Below are positions 1 through 8,553 of a stretch of DNA of 64,000 bases, one piece after another (position 1 is the first letter of the stretch; every line of letters begins with the position of its first letter). A program made the translations under genes and the position numbers. Origin of the DNA: CAVTQY01 sp963736975 (GTDB lineage Bacteria; Pseudomonadota; Alphaproteobacteria; Acetobacterales; Acetobacteraceae); contig CAVTQY010000001.1 of NCBI GenBank assembly GCA_963736975.1, positions 3,286,001 through 3,350,000 of the forward strand, given 5' to 3'. The notes under the pieces are model-generated. The model saw only the letters and a list, made by a program, of their open reading frames with translations, was not told where the DNA came from and ran no database searches.

Positions 1-523
1 CGAGATAGCCCTGCGTCACCGGCTGAGGCGTGAGAAGGCGCGACGGCATGCCGTGCAGCACCGTACGCACCCAGTTCAGGCCGGGGATTGGCAGGCGTTG
101 GTGGTCGGAGATGGAAACGAAGGGTGCGTCGGGGAAGGTCTCATAGATCTCTTTGAATTCCGGCAGGTCGAGCCGGCCGTGCAGCGTGGTCACGAAGGGC
201 GTGCGCTGCCGGCTGAACAGCGACATTGGGAAGTAATCAGTATGGAAGTGCAGCACATCGAATTCGTCTGCGCGGCGGCGCACCAGCTCCATCATCCGCA
301 TGTAATAGGCGATCCAATCCTTAACGTTTGGGTCGAGACGCAGGGCCTGATCCCGCATCGGCGCCAGCTTCGCCGAGGTGATCGAGTCACCACTGGCGAA
401 CAGTGTCACGTCATGACCAAGTGCAACCAGCGCCTCGGTCAGCGAGTAAACCACCCGCTCGGTGCCACCGTACAACTTGGGCGGCACCGCTTCGAACAGC
501 GGCGCTATTTGAGCAATACGCAT
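1..523 (-). CDS. Glycosyltransferase family 4, N-terminal part (runs off window)
   Basis: Reading the minus strand from an ATG at 523 gives an uninterrupted 174-codon frame to the window edge. It begins MRIAQIAPLFEAVPPKLYGG, then TERVVYSLTEALVALGHDVTLFASGDS. This is the N-terminal Rossmann half of a GT-B glycosyltransferase (GT4 type), with the usual glycine-rich acceptor-side loop after strand 1. Such enzymes transfer a sugar from a nucleotide-sugar donor in the cytoplasm. The catalytic C-terminal half with the E-x7-E motif lies outside the window, so donor and acceptor cannot be judged. No clear Shine-Dalgarno precedes the ATG. It is divergent from the ABC exporter at 717, with about 190 bp of shared upstream sequence. 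Confidence 0.85.
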   Translation of the reverse strand, partial: MRIAQIAPLFEAVPPKLYGGTERVVYSLTEALVALGHDVTLFASGDSITSAKLAPMRDQALRLDPNVKDWIAYYMRMMELVRRRADEFDVLHFHTDYFPMSLFSRQRTPFVTTLHGRLDLPEFKEIYETFPDAPFVSISDHQRLPIPGLNWVRTVLHGMPSRLLTPQPVTQGYL

Positions 524-716
524 AGTATTTCGGCCCCTATTTCTTCCCGAAGGGTAAGCAAAGAACTTTTTCGACTTTGGATTGACTTTGCCCCCGGCTC
601 ACCTCTATCTATTGTTCGAATGTAGGGGGCGAATGTGGCGAGAATCCGGCGTATTTCTTGGCGAAAACGAGCCCATCAGCAAAACCGCAAACAAACGCCA
701 ACAGGAGCGTGCCCCC

Positions 717-2528
717 ATGGGGATGGTCCATAAACTCGTCGCCGAACCGCAGCCGGCGTCGCCCGCCACCTTGCTGCCGCTACGGGCGCGCCCGTTGCGC
801 TTCTTGTTCCACTACGTCTGTCGACACAAACTCGGCCACGCAGTGGTTTACGCTGCGATCATCGGCGCGGTGATCTGCAGCGTTTCCACCCAGTACGGGT
901 TGAAACACCTGATCGACATCGTTGCAGCCGGACCGAACTCGGGCCGCCCGGTCTGGGGCGCCTTCCTGCTGCTTTGCGGGTTCGTCGCCGCCGACAATGC
1001 GCTGTGGCGGGTCGGCGGCTTCACCGCGGCACGCAGCTACGTCGCCGTCACCGGCGACATCAGGCGCGACCTGTTCGCGCATCTCTCCGGCCATTCGCCG
1101 GCGTGGTTCGCGGACCGGCTGCCTGGCGCGCTCGCCGGACGGATCTCGGCCACCGCCGAGGCTTCGTTCACCGTACTAACCACCGGCGGCTACAACGTGC
1201 TGCCGCCCTGCATCGCCGTAATTGTCTCCATCCTGTTCATCGGTTCGGTGAATCCGCCATTGGCAGCGGCACTGGTGACGATCGCCGCCGCGCTCGGTGG
1301 CCTTATCTATTGGCTCGCACAGCGCGGCACGCCCTTGCACCGCGCCTATGCCGGGCGCGCCGCCGGCGTGGACGGCGAACTGGTGGACGTGATCGGCAAT
1401 ATGGGCGTGGTGCGCGCGTTCGGCGCGACCTTCCGCGAACAACGCCGCGTCGGCCAAAAAATCGGCGCCGAAATGACGGCGCGGCGCACCAGCCTGATCT
1501 ACCTTGAAAAGCTCCGGTTGATTCACGCGGGACTGACGGCGCTGCTGACCGCCGGCGTGGTGGGATTCGGCATCCTGCTGTGGCAACACGGTCAAGCGAG
1601 CGTCGGCGACATCGCGCTGCTCACCGCGCTGGCGATGACCATCCTGAACTCCACCCGCGATCTCGCGGTCGCACTGGTGAACCTCACGCAGCAGGTGGCG
1701 CGACTAGAAGAAGCCATTGGCGTCCTGCTCACCGCGCACGACCTCTCCGACCGGCCCGAGGCGATGCCGCTGCGGCTCAACACCGGCAATGTCGTGTTCG
1801 AGGATGTGCGGTTTGGTTATCCCGGCCGTCCGTCAGTGCTGGAAGGCCTCGACCTCACGATCAAGGCCGGCGACCGCGTGGGTCTCGTCGGGCCGTCGGG
1901 TGCGGGGAAATCCACCGTGCTCGCCCTGCTGCAACGCTTCCACGACATCGGCAGCGGACGCATCCTGATCGACGGACAGGACCTGCGCGACATCACCCAG
2001 GACAGCTTGCGCCGCGTCATGGCGATCGTGCCGCAGGACGTCAGCCTGTTCCATCGCTCGGTGCTGGAAAATATCCGCTACGCCCGCCCCAGCGCGTCGG
2101 AGCAGGAAGTGCTCGCGGCCGCCGAAATGGCGCACTGCCGCGACTTTATCGAGGCGTTACCCGACGGCTTCGACACCATCGTGGGCGACCGCGGCGTGAA
2201 ACTGTCCGGCGGTCAACGCCAGCGCCTGGCAATCGCCCGCGCCCTGCTGAAAGACGCGCCTATCCTGCTGCTGGACGAAGCGACCAGCGCACTGGACAGC
2301 GAAAGCGAGCGAGCGATCCAGGCCGGCCTCGACCGGCTGATGCGCGGCCGAACCGTCATCGCCATCGCTCATCGGCTGTCCACGCTCAGCAATTTCGACC
2401 GCATCATCGTCATGGATCGCGGCCGCATCGCCGACGACGGTTCTCCCGCCGAACTTGCGGCGCGACCGGGACCGTACCGCGACCTCCTGCGCAAGCAGCA
2501 TATGGAGCCGCTGCCGGAGGCGGCGTAA
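717..2528 (+). CDS. ABC exporter half-transporter (permease fused to ATPase)
   Basis: A 603-residue half-transporter of the MsbA/LapB-like exporter class: an inner-membrane domain of about six helices (residues ~40-330) followed by a nucleotide-binding domain. Visible motifs are Walker A GPSGAGKS (~392-399), signature LSGGQ (~496-500), Walker B ILLLDEATS (~516-524) and the H-loop histidine (~552). It would work as a homodimer exporting a lipid, peptide or drug; the substrate cannot be told from sequence. The frame is open 45 codons further upstream, but ATG 717 is chosen because CAGGAG lies 9 nt before it and the protein then begins MGMVHKLV. otsA follows 49 bp downstream on the same strand, with a small hairpin between. 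Confidence 0.9.
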   Translation: MGMVHKLVAEPQPASPATLLPLRARPLRFLFHYVCRHKLGHAVVYAAIIGAVICSVSTQYGLKHLIDIVAAGPNSGRPVWGAFLLLCGFVAADNALWRVGGFTAARSYVAVTGDIRRDLFAHLSGHSPAWFADRLPGALAGRISATAEASFTVLTTGGYNVLPPCIAVIVSILFIGSVNPPLAAALVTIAAALGGLIYWLAQRGTPLHRAYAGRAAGVDGELVDVIGNMGVVRAFGATFREQRRVGQKIGAEMTARRTSLIYLEKLRLIHAGLTALLTAGVVGFGILLWQHGQASVGDIALLTALAMTILNSTRDLAVALVNLTQQVARLEEAIGVLLTAHDLSDRPEAMPLRLNTGNVVFEDVRFGYPGRPSVLEGLDLTIKAGDRVGLVGPSGAGKSTVLALLQRFHDIGSGRILIDGQDLRDITQDSLRRVMAIVPQDVSLFHRSVLENIRYARPSASEQEVLAAAEMAHCRDFIEALPDGFDTIVGDRGVKLSGGQRQRLAIARALLKDAPILLLDEATSALDSESERAIQAGLDRLMRGRTVIAIAHRLSTLSNFDRIIVMDRGRIADDGSPAELAARPGPYRDLLRKQHMEPLPEAA

Positions 2529-2533
2529 AGGGT

Positions 2534-2548
2534 AGGGGCAGAGCCCCT
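2534..2548 (+). terminator. Small hairpin between the ABC exporter and otsA
   Basis: AGGGGC-AGA-GCCCCT is a perfect 6-bp stem with a 3-nt loop, 6 bp after the ABC exporter stop. No T-run follows, so it is a weak candidate for attenuation or transcript-end stabilisation rather than a convincing intrinsic terminator. Confidence 0.25.
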
Positions 2549-2577
2549 GGTCGCCCTGCAGCTCCGATAGCCGCGCC

Positions 2578-3981
2578 GTGAGCCGCTTGGTGGTGGTCTC
2601 GAACCGTGTAGCGCCGATTACCGAGGGGGAGCCGGCGGCCGGGGGGTTGGCCGTTGGTGTATTGGATGCCCTGCGGGCGCGTGGCGGCGTGTGGTTCGGT
2701 TGGAGCGGTGAGGTGGTTGCCGACCCGGTGGCTCATGCCGGGCGTGTTGTCGGTCCGATCACCGTTTTCACGCTCGATCTGTCGCGGCGCGATTATGACG
2801 AGTTCTACCGTGGTTTCGCCAATGGTACGCTTTGGCCGGTGCTGCATTACCAGATCGGGTTTTCGCGTTTCGCCTGGGCGGAGTTTGCCGGCTATCGGCG
2901 GGTCAACGAGCAGTTCGCCCGCTCGCTTCTGGCTCTGCTTCGCCCTGACGACCTTGTCTGGGTGCACGACTATCACCTGCTCTGCCTGGCCGAGGCGTTG
3001 CGCGCCGCCGGGGCGACGAACCGCGTCGGGCTTTTTCTGCACACGCCGTTCCCCGAACCCGGCGTGTTGATGACGGTTCCGGCGCATGCCGAGCTGGTGC
3101 GGGCGATGTGTGCCTATGACCTGCTCGGGTTTCAGACCGAGACGGATCGGACGGCGTTCGCGGATTATCTGGTCCGTCAGGCGGGCGGCTCGGTGTTGGA
3201 CGACCGGGCGCTGACGGCGTTCGGGCACGTGCTGCGCACGGGCGTCTATCCGATCGGCGTTCATCTCGACCAGGCGCGTGCCGAGGCCGAGCACAAGCTG
3301 CATCGCCGGCAGGCGATGCGCTTGCGGTCCAGTTTGAATGGGCGCTTGTTGATCCTCAGCGTCGATCGGCTCGACTACTCCAAGGGTCTACGGCAGCAAT
3401 TCCTGGCGTTCGAACGTTTCCTCGAGGATGAGCCGCAGCGCCACGGCGAGGTGTTTTTCATGCAGATCGCCCCGCCTTCGCGTGGCGACATCGAAACCTA
3501 TCGCGAGATCCGCCATGAGCTGGAGGCGGAAGCGGGGCGCATCAACGGCCGTTTCGCCGATGTGGACTGGATGCCGCTGCGCTACCTCAATCGCGGTTTT
3601 CCGCGCAGCGCGCTGATGCCGCTTTATGCGGAGGCGCGGGTGGGCTTGGTGACGCCGCTGCGCGACGGGATGAATCTGGTTGCAAAGGAATATGTCGCCG
3701 CGCAGGATCCGGACGATCCGGGTGTGCTCGTGCTGTCACAATTCGCCGGAGCCGCGCGCGAGCTGGGGGCGGCGCTGATCGTTAACCCGCACGACGAGGC
3801 AGCTATTGCCGCGGCGCTGGAACAGGGCCTCTCGATGAGCATCGAGGAGCGGCGCGCGCGACACGCGGCGATGCTCGACGTGATGCGGCGGAACAGCCTG
3901 GATGTTTGGCGTGACCGGTTCGTGGGCGACCTGGAGGCCGTGGATGACCGGCGGCGCGAACCGGCTATGCTGGCGGGCTGA
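2578..3981 (+). CDS. otsA: Alpha,alpha-trehalose-phosphate synthase (GT20)
   Basis: A 467-residue GT20 enzyme making trehalose 6-phosphate from UDP-glucose and glucose 6-phosphate in the cytosol; trehalose is an osmotic and desiccation protectant. Visible family motifs: N-terminal SNR and GGLAVGVLDAL, VHDYHLL (~129-135), HTPFP (~155-159), RLDYSKGL (~264-271) and the donor-binding DGMNLVAKEY near the C terminus. Length is normal for single-domain OtsA, with no fused phosphatase. The start is a GTG. No otsB (trehalose-phosphate phosphatase) appears in the window, so it must lie elsewhere or be replaced. The dioxygenase at 4002 follows 20 bp later but is unlikely to share the pathway. Confidence 0.95.
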   Translation: MSRLVVVSNRVAPITEGEPAAGGLAVGVLDALRARGGVWFGWSGEVVADPVAHAGRVVGPITVFTLDLSRRDYDEFYRGFANGTLWPVLHYQIGFSRFAWAEFAGYRRVNEQFARSLLALLRPDDLVWVHDYHLLCLAEALRAAGATNRVGLFLHTPFPEPGVLMTVPAHAELVRAMCAYDLLGFQTETDRTAFADYLVRQAGGSVLDDRALTAFGHVLRTGVYPIGVHLDQARAEAEHKLHRRQAMRLRSSLNGRLLILSVDRLDYSKGLRQQFLAFERFLEDEPQRHGEVFFMQIAPPSRGDIETYREIRHELEAEAGRINGRFADVDWMPLRYLNRGFPRSALMPLYAEARVGLVTPLRDGMNLVAKEYVAAQDPDDPGVLVLSQFAGAARELGAALIVNPHDEAAIAAALEQGLSMSIEERRARHAAMLDVMRRNSLDVWRDRFVGDLEAVDDRRREPAMLAG

Positions 3982-4001
3982 CCGGGGAGAAGGAGCATCC
4001 G

Positions 4002-4886
4002 ATGAGCATCACCATTCGCCAGGTGCATTCTGTGTTCGTGGGCGAGGTTGCCGGGATCGACATCGCTCGGGGCGTGACCGCGGCCGAGGTGGAGGTGATC
4101 GAGGCCGGGATGGATCGCTATGCGGTCCTCGTGTTCCGCGACCAGCGTATCACCGACGAGCAGCAGATGGCGTTCACCCGCAAGTTCGGGGAGATCGAGA
4201 ATGCGCGCGGGGGCAACATCACGAAGGAGCACGAGCGCCGGCTGGGCCAGGGCATGATCGACGTCTCCAACCTGGACAAGGACAACCGCCCGTTCCAGCG
4301 CGACGACCGGAAGCGGTTGTTCAATCTTGGGAATCGGCTCTGGCATTCGGACAGCTCGTTTCGTGCGGTACCGGCGAAATACTCGATCCTTTCCGGGCGT
4401 CGTGTGGCGACCACGGGCGGCGACACGGAATTCGCCGACATGCGGGCCGCTTATGATGCGCTCGACGCGAAGACCAAGGCGGAGGCCGAGGAGTTGATCT
4501 GCGAGCATTCGCTGATTTATTCGCGCGGCTCGCTTGGGTTCACTGAGCTGGCCGAGCAGGAGAAGGCGATGTTCCGCCCGGTGCGTCAGCGTCTGGTGCG
4601 CATGCATCCGGTGAGTGGGCGGAGGTCACTGTATCTGTCCTCGCATATCGGCACGATTATCGGCTGGCCGCGGCCTGAGGCGCTCGCCTTCATCCGCGAC
4701 CTGACCGAGCATGCGACCCAGCCGGTGTTTGTGTATGCGCATAAATGGCGACCGTGGGATCTGGTGATGTGGGATAACCGGCAGACCATGCATCGCGTGC
4801 GGCGTTTCGATGATACGGAAGCGCGAGACATGCGGCGCACCACGGTGGCGGGCGATGCACCGACGGTGGAGCAGCAGGCGGCGTAG
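4002..4886 (+). CDS. TauD/TfdA-family Fe(II)/2-oxoglutarate dioxygenase
   Basis: A 294-residue cytosolic non-haem iron dioxygenase. The facial triad is visible: H115-x-D117 (LWHSDSSF) and distal H264 (WDNRQTMHR), with R275 eleven residues later as the expected 2-oxoglutarate carboxylate ligand. The pattern is closer to TfdA (2,4-dichlorophenoxyacetate dioxygenase-like) than to TauD itself. Such enzymes hydroxylate small acids so that sulfite, a phenol or another group is released, but the substrate cannot be assigned. AAGGAG precedes the ATG. No transporter gene accompanies it, which makes a taurine-type role less likely. Confidence 0.88.
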   Translation: MSITIRQVHSVFVGEVAGIDIARGVTAAEVEVIEAGMDRYAVLVFRDQRITDEQQMAFTRKFGEIENARGGNITKEHERRLGQGMIDVSNLDKDNRPFQRDDRKRLFNLGNRLWHSDSSFRAVPAKYSILSGRRVATTGGDTEFADMRAAYDALDAKTKAEAEELICEHSLIYSRGSLGFTELAEQEKAMFRPVRQRLVRMHPVSGRRSLYLSSHIGTIIGWPRPEALAFIRDLTEHATQPVFVYAHKWRPWDLVMWDNRQTMHRVRRFDDTEARDMRRTTVAGDAPTVEQQAA

Positions 4887-4900
4887 AGAACAGGGGGGCG

Positions 4901-5548
4901 TCATCGCTTGGGGCCGCCGGTGCGGCGCCCCAGCCGTGCCCCGAACAGAAATCCCAGCCCCGTGCCGATCGCGGTCAGCACGGCGAAATTCAGCAAAGGC
5001 TTCGGCCTTGCGCCGGGCATGGCGCGCGCCGCGCGGATCACGTTTACCTTCCGCATCGGCGTCGCCGGACGGGCAGTGCGCGAAGGCGGCGGCTCCTCGC
5101 GACGATCCACATAATCGGCGAAGCGTTTCTGTTGCTCGGGGGGCCCGTAGAGCACGTCGAGATGCCGCCCCATCTCCAGCATTGAAGCGCCGGGATTGCC
5201 CTGCTCGATCGCCACTTGCGCCAGCGCGAACATACCGGCGCGCCGGCCGGCGGTGCAATGCACGAACACCGGCTTCGGCAGGCGCAGCAACTCCGCTCCG
5301 AAGCTGTCGAGGAGAGCGTTGTCCGCATTTTCGGCGGGGGCGGGGAAACGCGCGTACACAAGGCCCAGCGCAGCGGCGAGATCCGCCTCTTGCGTGGGCG
5401 TCAGCCCCGCCATGTTGTCGGTGTCCTGACGCAGGTCGAGGATGGCGCGAAAGCCGCGCTCGTGCAGCCGCTCGAGGTCCAGAATATTCAATTCCCGCCG
5501 GCCGACGCTGACTTTGCGGCTCAGGCTGATCTCGTCGGTATCGAACAC
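4901..5548 (-). CDS. DUF442-like cysteine phosphatase with C-terminal membrane anchor
   Basis: A protein-tyrosine-phosphatase-fold protein of about 215 residues. The catalytic loop reads VHCTAGRRAG (Cys ~98), a C-x4-R arrangement instead of the classical C-x5-R, as in the DUF442 (beta-lactamase-hydrolase-like phosphatase) family. The upstream aspartate-rich segment ILDLRQDTDN fits that family. After a proline/arginine-rich linker, a hydrophobic segment (LLNFAVLTAIGTGLGFLFGA) near the C terminus probably anchors it in the inner membrane. I choose GTG 5548 because GGAGG lies 5 nt upstream; the ATG at 5632 would overlap the head of the divergent hydrolase gene. Substrate unknown; a lipid or protein phosphate is possible. 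Confidence 0.75.
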   Translation of the reverse strand: MFDTDEISLSRKVSVGRRELNILDLERLHERGFRAILDLRQDTDNMAGLTPTQEADLAAALGLVYARFPAPAENADNALLDSFGAELLRLPKPVFVHCTAGRRAGMFALAQVAIEQGNPGASMLEMGRHLDVLYGPPEQQKRFADYVDRREEPPPSRTARPATPMRKVNVIRAARAMPGARPKPLLNFAVLTAIGTGLGFLFGARLGRRTGGPKR

Positions 5549-5630
5549 GGAACCCTCCGGCGGATGCTTGGCCTTGACGATATCAGGTGGCAGGCGGCGA
5601 GGTTGAATCTCCGCGATGAAGGAGATGCGC

Positions 5631-7634
5631 ATGTCCGGCATTGTCACGCTCAACCTGGCAGACCGTCGGCCGTTTGCCGGCGGACATGCGTTCGATGGCG
5701 CCGGACCCTATGAGCGACTCGTCGGCCGCGCCGAGTTCGCCGTCGATCCGCGTGCGGCTGCCAATACCGATGTGGTCGATCTCGACAAAGCGCCGCGCGA
5801 TCGGGATGGGCTCGTCGCGTTCGCCGCCGATTTCATGATCCTGAAGCCGGTGGACATGGTGCGCGGTGACCGTCGGCTGTTTTTCGACTACGGCAATCGT
5901 GGCCACAAGCGCGCTCTGCAGTTCTTCAACGACGCCCCGGCGAGCAACGACCCAATCACGCTCGATCACGCCGGCAACGGTTTCCTGATGCGGCGCGGCT
6001 ATGTGGTGGCGTGGCTTGCCTGGGAAGGCGACCTGCTGCCCGGCGACGGCCGCATGGTGATCGACCTGCCGGTCGCGCGCGATGGCGACCGTCCCATCAC
6101 CGGCCTGGCGCGCGTGGAATACATCGCCGACCAATCCGGCATCACCACGCTGCCGCTGTCCGGCAAGGCCGCGGCCAGGAGTTACCGCACAGTCTCGCTC
6201 GACACGCGCAAGGCACGCCTGACCCGTCGGCGCTACCCTTACGACGAGCGTATCCCGCTCTCGCCGGAGGCATGGTGTTTCGCCCGGGTCGAAGGCGGGC
6301 GGGGCGGCGAGACGGGCGAAGCGGAGCGCGCGATCATCCCCTCGGACACGCATGTCCATCTGCCGGGCGGTTTCGAGCCCGGCTGGATTTACGAGCTGGT
6401 CTATACAGCGACAGACCCGGTGGTGCACGGGCTCGGCCATGTCGCGGTGCGTGACTTCGTCAGCTTCCTCAAGCATGCGACGGCTGGAAACCCGGTGCAT
6501 GGCATCGAGAACGCCTATGCCTGGGGCCGGTCGCAGACCGGGCGCTGCCTGCGCGACTTCGTCTATCGCGGCTTCAACGCCGATACGGGCGGAAGGCGCG
6601 TGTTCGACGGCATCATGCCGCATGTTGCCGGGGCGGGGCGCAAATGGCTCAACCATCGCTTCGCCGCCCCGATCGTCTCGGGCGGCCAGCAATACGAGGA
6701 TCACGTCAACCCGGCCGACAGCTTCCCGTTCTCCTATGCCTGGAGCACCGACCACCTGACTGGGCGGCGGGACGCCATCCTCAAGCGGCCGGACCGCGAC
6801 CCCCTGGTGATCCACACCCAGACCGCGACCGAATACTGGAACCGTCGCGGCTCATTGGTGCACACCGACACGCAGGGTAACGACCTGGCGCAGCCTGACA
6901 CGGTGCGCATCTATGCCTGGGCCAGCTCGCAGCATTTCGCCGATCCGCTGGCGGCGGTGGCGCGGATTCCCGCCTGCCAGAACCTGTCCAACACGGTCGC
7001 CACCTCGGCCCTCTTTCGCGCGATGCTCGACGCGATGGACCGCTGGGTGACAGACGGCACGCCGCCGCCGCCGAGCCGGATTCCGACCCGCGCCGAAGGC
7101 ACGCTGATCAGCGCGGAGGAATGGCGCCGGCAGTTCCCGGCAATTCCTGGCGTGGTGGTTCCGGTCGAGCCCAACCCTTTGCCGCTGATGGATTTCGGCC
7201 CCGAGGCCGAGTGCGGCATCCTGACCAAGGAGCCGCCCGACCTGGTTCCGGGCAAGCGCTACACGATCCTGGTGCCGGCGGTTGACGGCGATGGCAACGA
7301 AATCGCCGGGGTGCGCGCGCCGATGGTTACCGCCCCGCTGGGCACTTATACCGGTTGGAACCCTCGGCCGCGCGGGTTCGGTCATGGTGCGTTGTACAAG
7401 TTCGAAGGCAGCTATCTTCCGTTCGCCGACACCGAGACCGAGCGCCGCATGACCGGCGACCCCCGACCGGCAATCCTGGAGCGCTACCCCAATAATATGG
7501 CCTATGTGGCGGCGATCGTGCGAGCGGCCGAGGCGCTTGTCGCCGCCGGCCTGATGCTGGAGGAGGATGTCGCGGGCTGCGCGGCGGCTGCGGCAGGGTG
7601 GGGCCGTCCCCGCCACGTGAGCAGGCTGGTGTAG
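5631..7634 (+). CDS. Large alpha/beta-hydrolase domain protein (Abhydrolase_10-like)
   Basis: A 667-residue protein of the family usually annotated as alpha/beta hydrolase domain-containing protein. The likely nucleophile elbow is GRSQTGR (~residues 301-307), inside NAYAWGRSQTGRCLRDF. The N terminus (MSGIVTLNLADRRPF) and the central VVAWLAWEGDL segment match what I recall of this family. It has no signal peptide, so it is probably a cytosolic esterase or lactonase of unknown substrate. ATG 5631 is selected because AAGGAG lies 6 nt before it. It is divergent from the phosphatase at 5548 and followed by about 175 bp in which I see no gene. Confidence 0.75.
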   Translation: MSGIVTLNLADRRPFAGGHAFDGAGPYERLVGRAEFAVDPRAAANTDVVDLDKAPRDRDGLVAFAADFMILKPVDMVRGDRRLFFDYGNRGHKRALQFFNDAPASNDPITLDHAGNGFLMRRGYVVAWLAWEGDLLPGDGRMVIDLPVARDGDRPITGLARVEYIADQSGITTLPLSGKAAARSYRTVSLDTRKARLTRRRYPYDERIPLSPEAWCFARVEGGRGGETGEAERAIIPSDTHVHLPGGFEPGWIYELVYTATDPVVHGLGHVAVRDFVSFLKHATAGNPVHGIENAYAWGRSQTGRCLRDFVYRGFNADTGGRRVFDGIMPHVAGAGRKWLNHRFAAPIVSGGQQYEDHVNPADSFPFSYAWSTDHLTGRRDAILKRPDRDPLVIHTQTATEYWNRRGSLVHTDTQGNDLAQPDTVRIYAWASSQHFADPLAAVARIPACQNLSNTVATSALFRAMLDAMDRWVTDGTPPPPSRIPTRAEGTLISAEEWRRQFPAIPGVVVPVEPNPLPLMDFGPEAECGILTKEPPDLVPGKRYTILVPAVDGDGNEIAGVRAPMVTAPLGTYTGWNPRPRGFGHGALYKFEGSYLPFADTETERRMTGDPRPAILERYPNNMAYVAAIVRAAEALVAAGLMLEEDVAGCAAAAAGWGRPRHVSRLV

Positions 7635-7809
7635 CTCTGAGGCAACGGCTCGCCACCCGGAGCGTGTCAAGCGCAAAGATACGTTGACGAAATCGTGAGC
7701 TTTATAGATTATGGCCTTTGTAGGGCCGGCCAGTGGCCAGTTTGCGATTGCGCCAACTCGCCGCAGAGGCCGAATTTTTATCACGTCGCCTACCCGAAGG
7801 AACTACGCC

Positions 7810-8004
7810 ATGACTCACGCCGTCGGTCCGTACTCCGTAGAGGAGCGCTTGGTTCACGGAGAGACCCGCTGGATCGCGATCCGCGCCCGCGGCGCCGAGT
7901 GGTCCTGGCTGACGCCCGAGGAAGCGGCGGCGATCGGGCGCGACTGGGTGGAGAGATATGGCGGCGGCCTGTCGAGCGCGCCGCGCCTGATCGCGGCGGA
8001 GTAG
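7810..8004 (+). CDS. Small hypothetical protein, 64 aa
   Basis: A short soluble acidic/basic mixed protein starting MTHAVGPYSVEERLVHGETR and ending GLSSAPRLIAAE, with a central WLTPEEAAAIGRDWVERYG helix. GAAGGA lies 8 nt before the ATG, which supports real translation. I do not recognise the family. The stop is 5 bp from the stop of the convergent PPOX-type gene. Confidence 0.6.
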   Translation: MTHAVGPYSVEERLVHGETRWIAIRARGAEWSWLTPEEAAAIGRDWVERYGGGLSSAPRLIAAE

Positions 8005-8009
8005 CTCGT

Positions 8010-8435
8010 CTAATCGGGCGAGAGATCGCCCCAGCTCGTGGCGCGCTCGATGCGGAGCGCGATCACCGGCAGGCCAGTCAGCTCCATCGCGCGCAACTGG
8101 TGGTAGCGGTCGCGCAGCACCCGCTGCGCGTTGTCGTGTTCCGGGCCGTCCGACAGGATCTCCGCCCGGCCGCGCAGCATAACCCAGCCAAGCCGCGACC
8201 AGTCCTCGTCGTAGCGGTCCACTGTGACGGCCGCGGCTGCGTTCTGCTCGATGTTGCGCAGCCGCTGCAGCTTCCGGTCACTGCGTTTCGGCTTCTGGTC
8301 GATGGTGATGTACAGGGTTTCGCCTTCGACGGCGTAGCAGACCGGTACGACGTGCGGCAGTCCTCCCCAGTCCACGGTCGCCAGATGGCCGACGCGGCGT
8401 GCGTCCAGGAACCGTCGTTCGCTTTCCGCCAGCAT
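8010..8435 (-). CDS. PPOX-class flavin/F420-binding split-barrel protein
   Basis: A 141-residue protein of the pyridoxamine-5-phosphate-oxidase-like split beta-barrel superfamily. Visible features are the N-terminal helix ERRFLDARRVGHLATVD, the barrel strands HVVPVCYAVEGETLYITID, and the basic QKPKRSDRKLQRLRNI segment expected to bind cofactor phosphate. It most resembles the subfamily named for Rv0121 (PPOX class, putative F420-dependent). Whether it uses F420, FMN or haem cannot be read from sequence. ATG 8435 is chosen because GGAGG is close upstream. It is divergent from the SDR gene at 8554, and its promoter region holds two copies of an 11-bp direct repeat. Confidence 0.75.
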   Translation of the reverse strand: MLAESERRFLDARRVGHLATVDWGGLPHVVPVCYAVEGETLYITIDQKPKRSDRKLQRLRNIEQNAAAAVTVDRYDEDWSRLGWVMLRGRAEILSDGPEHDNAQRVLRDRYHQLRAMELTGLPVIALRIERATSWGDLSPD

Positions 8436-8442
8436 CGCCCCT

Positions 8443-8468
8443 CCGATAGAGTAGCTGCCGATAGAGTA
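8443..8468. repeat. Two direct repeats of CCGATAGAGTA, 15-bp period
   Basis: CCGATAGAGTA occurs at 8443-8453 and again at 8458-8468, in the 118-bp divergent region between the PPOX-type gene and the SDR gene. Spacing of about one and a half helical turns could suit a dimeric regulator; it may also be a local duplication. Confidence 0.4.
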
Positions 8469-8553
8469 TCCGATCGCAGAGAAGCGTGAGTGGCTACCGC
8501 GCACGCTTCGACGCCTGAATCGGATACGCGAACAGGTTACAGGAGGGGACACG

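Noticed and set aside
53..625. 190-codon plus-strand open frame at the window start
   Set aside because: It lies opposite the partial GT4 gene, whose minus-strand translation has clear family sequence; high-GC DNA makes long antisense frames.
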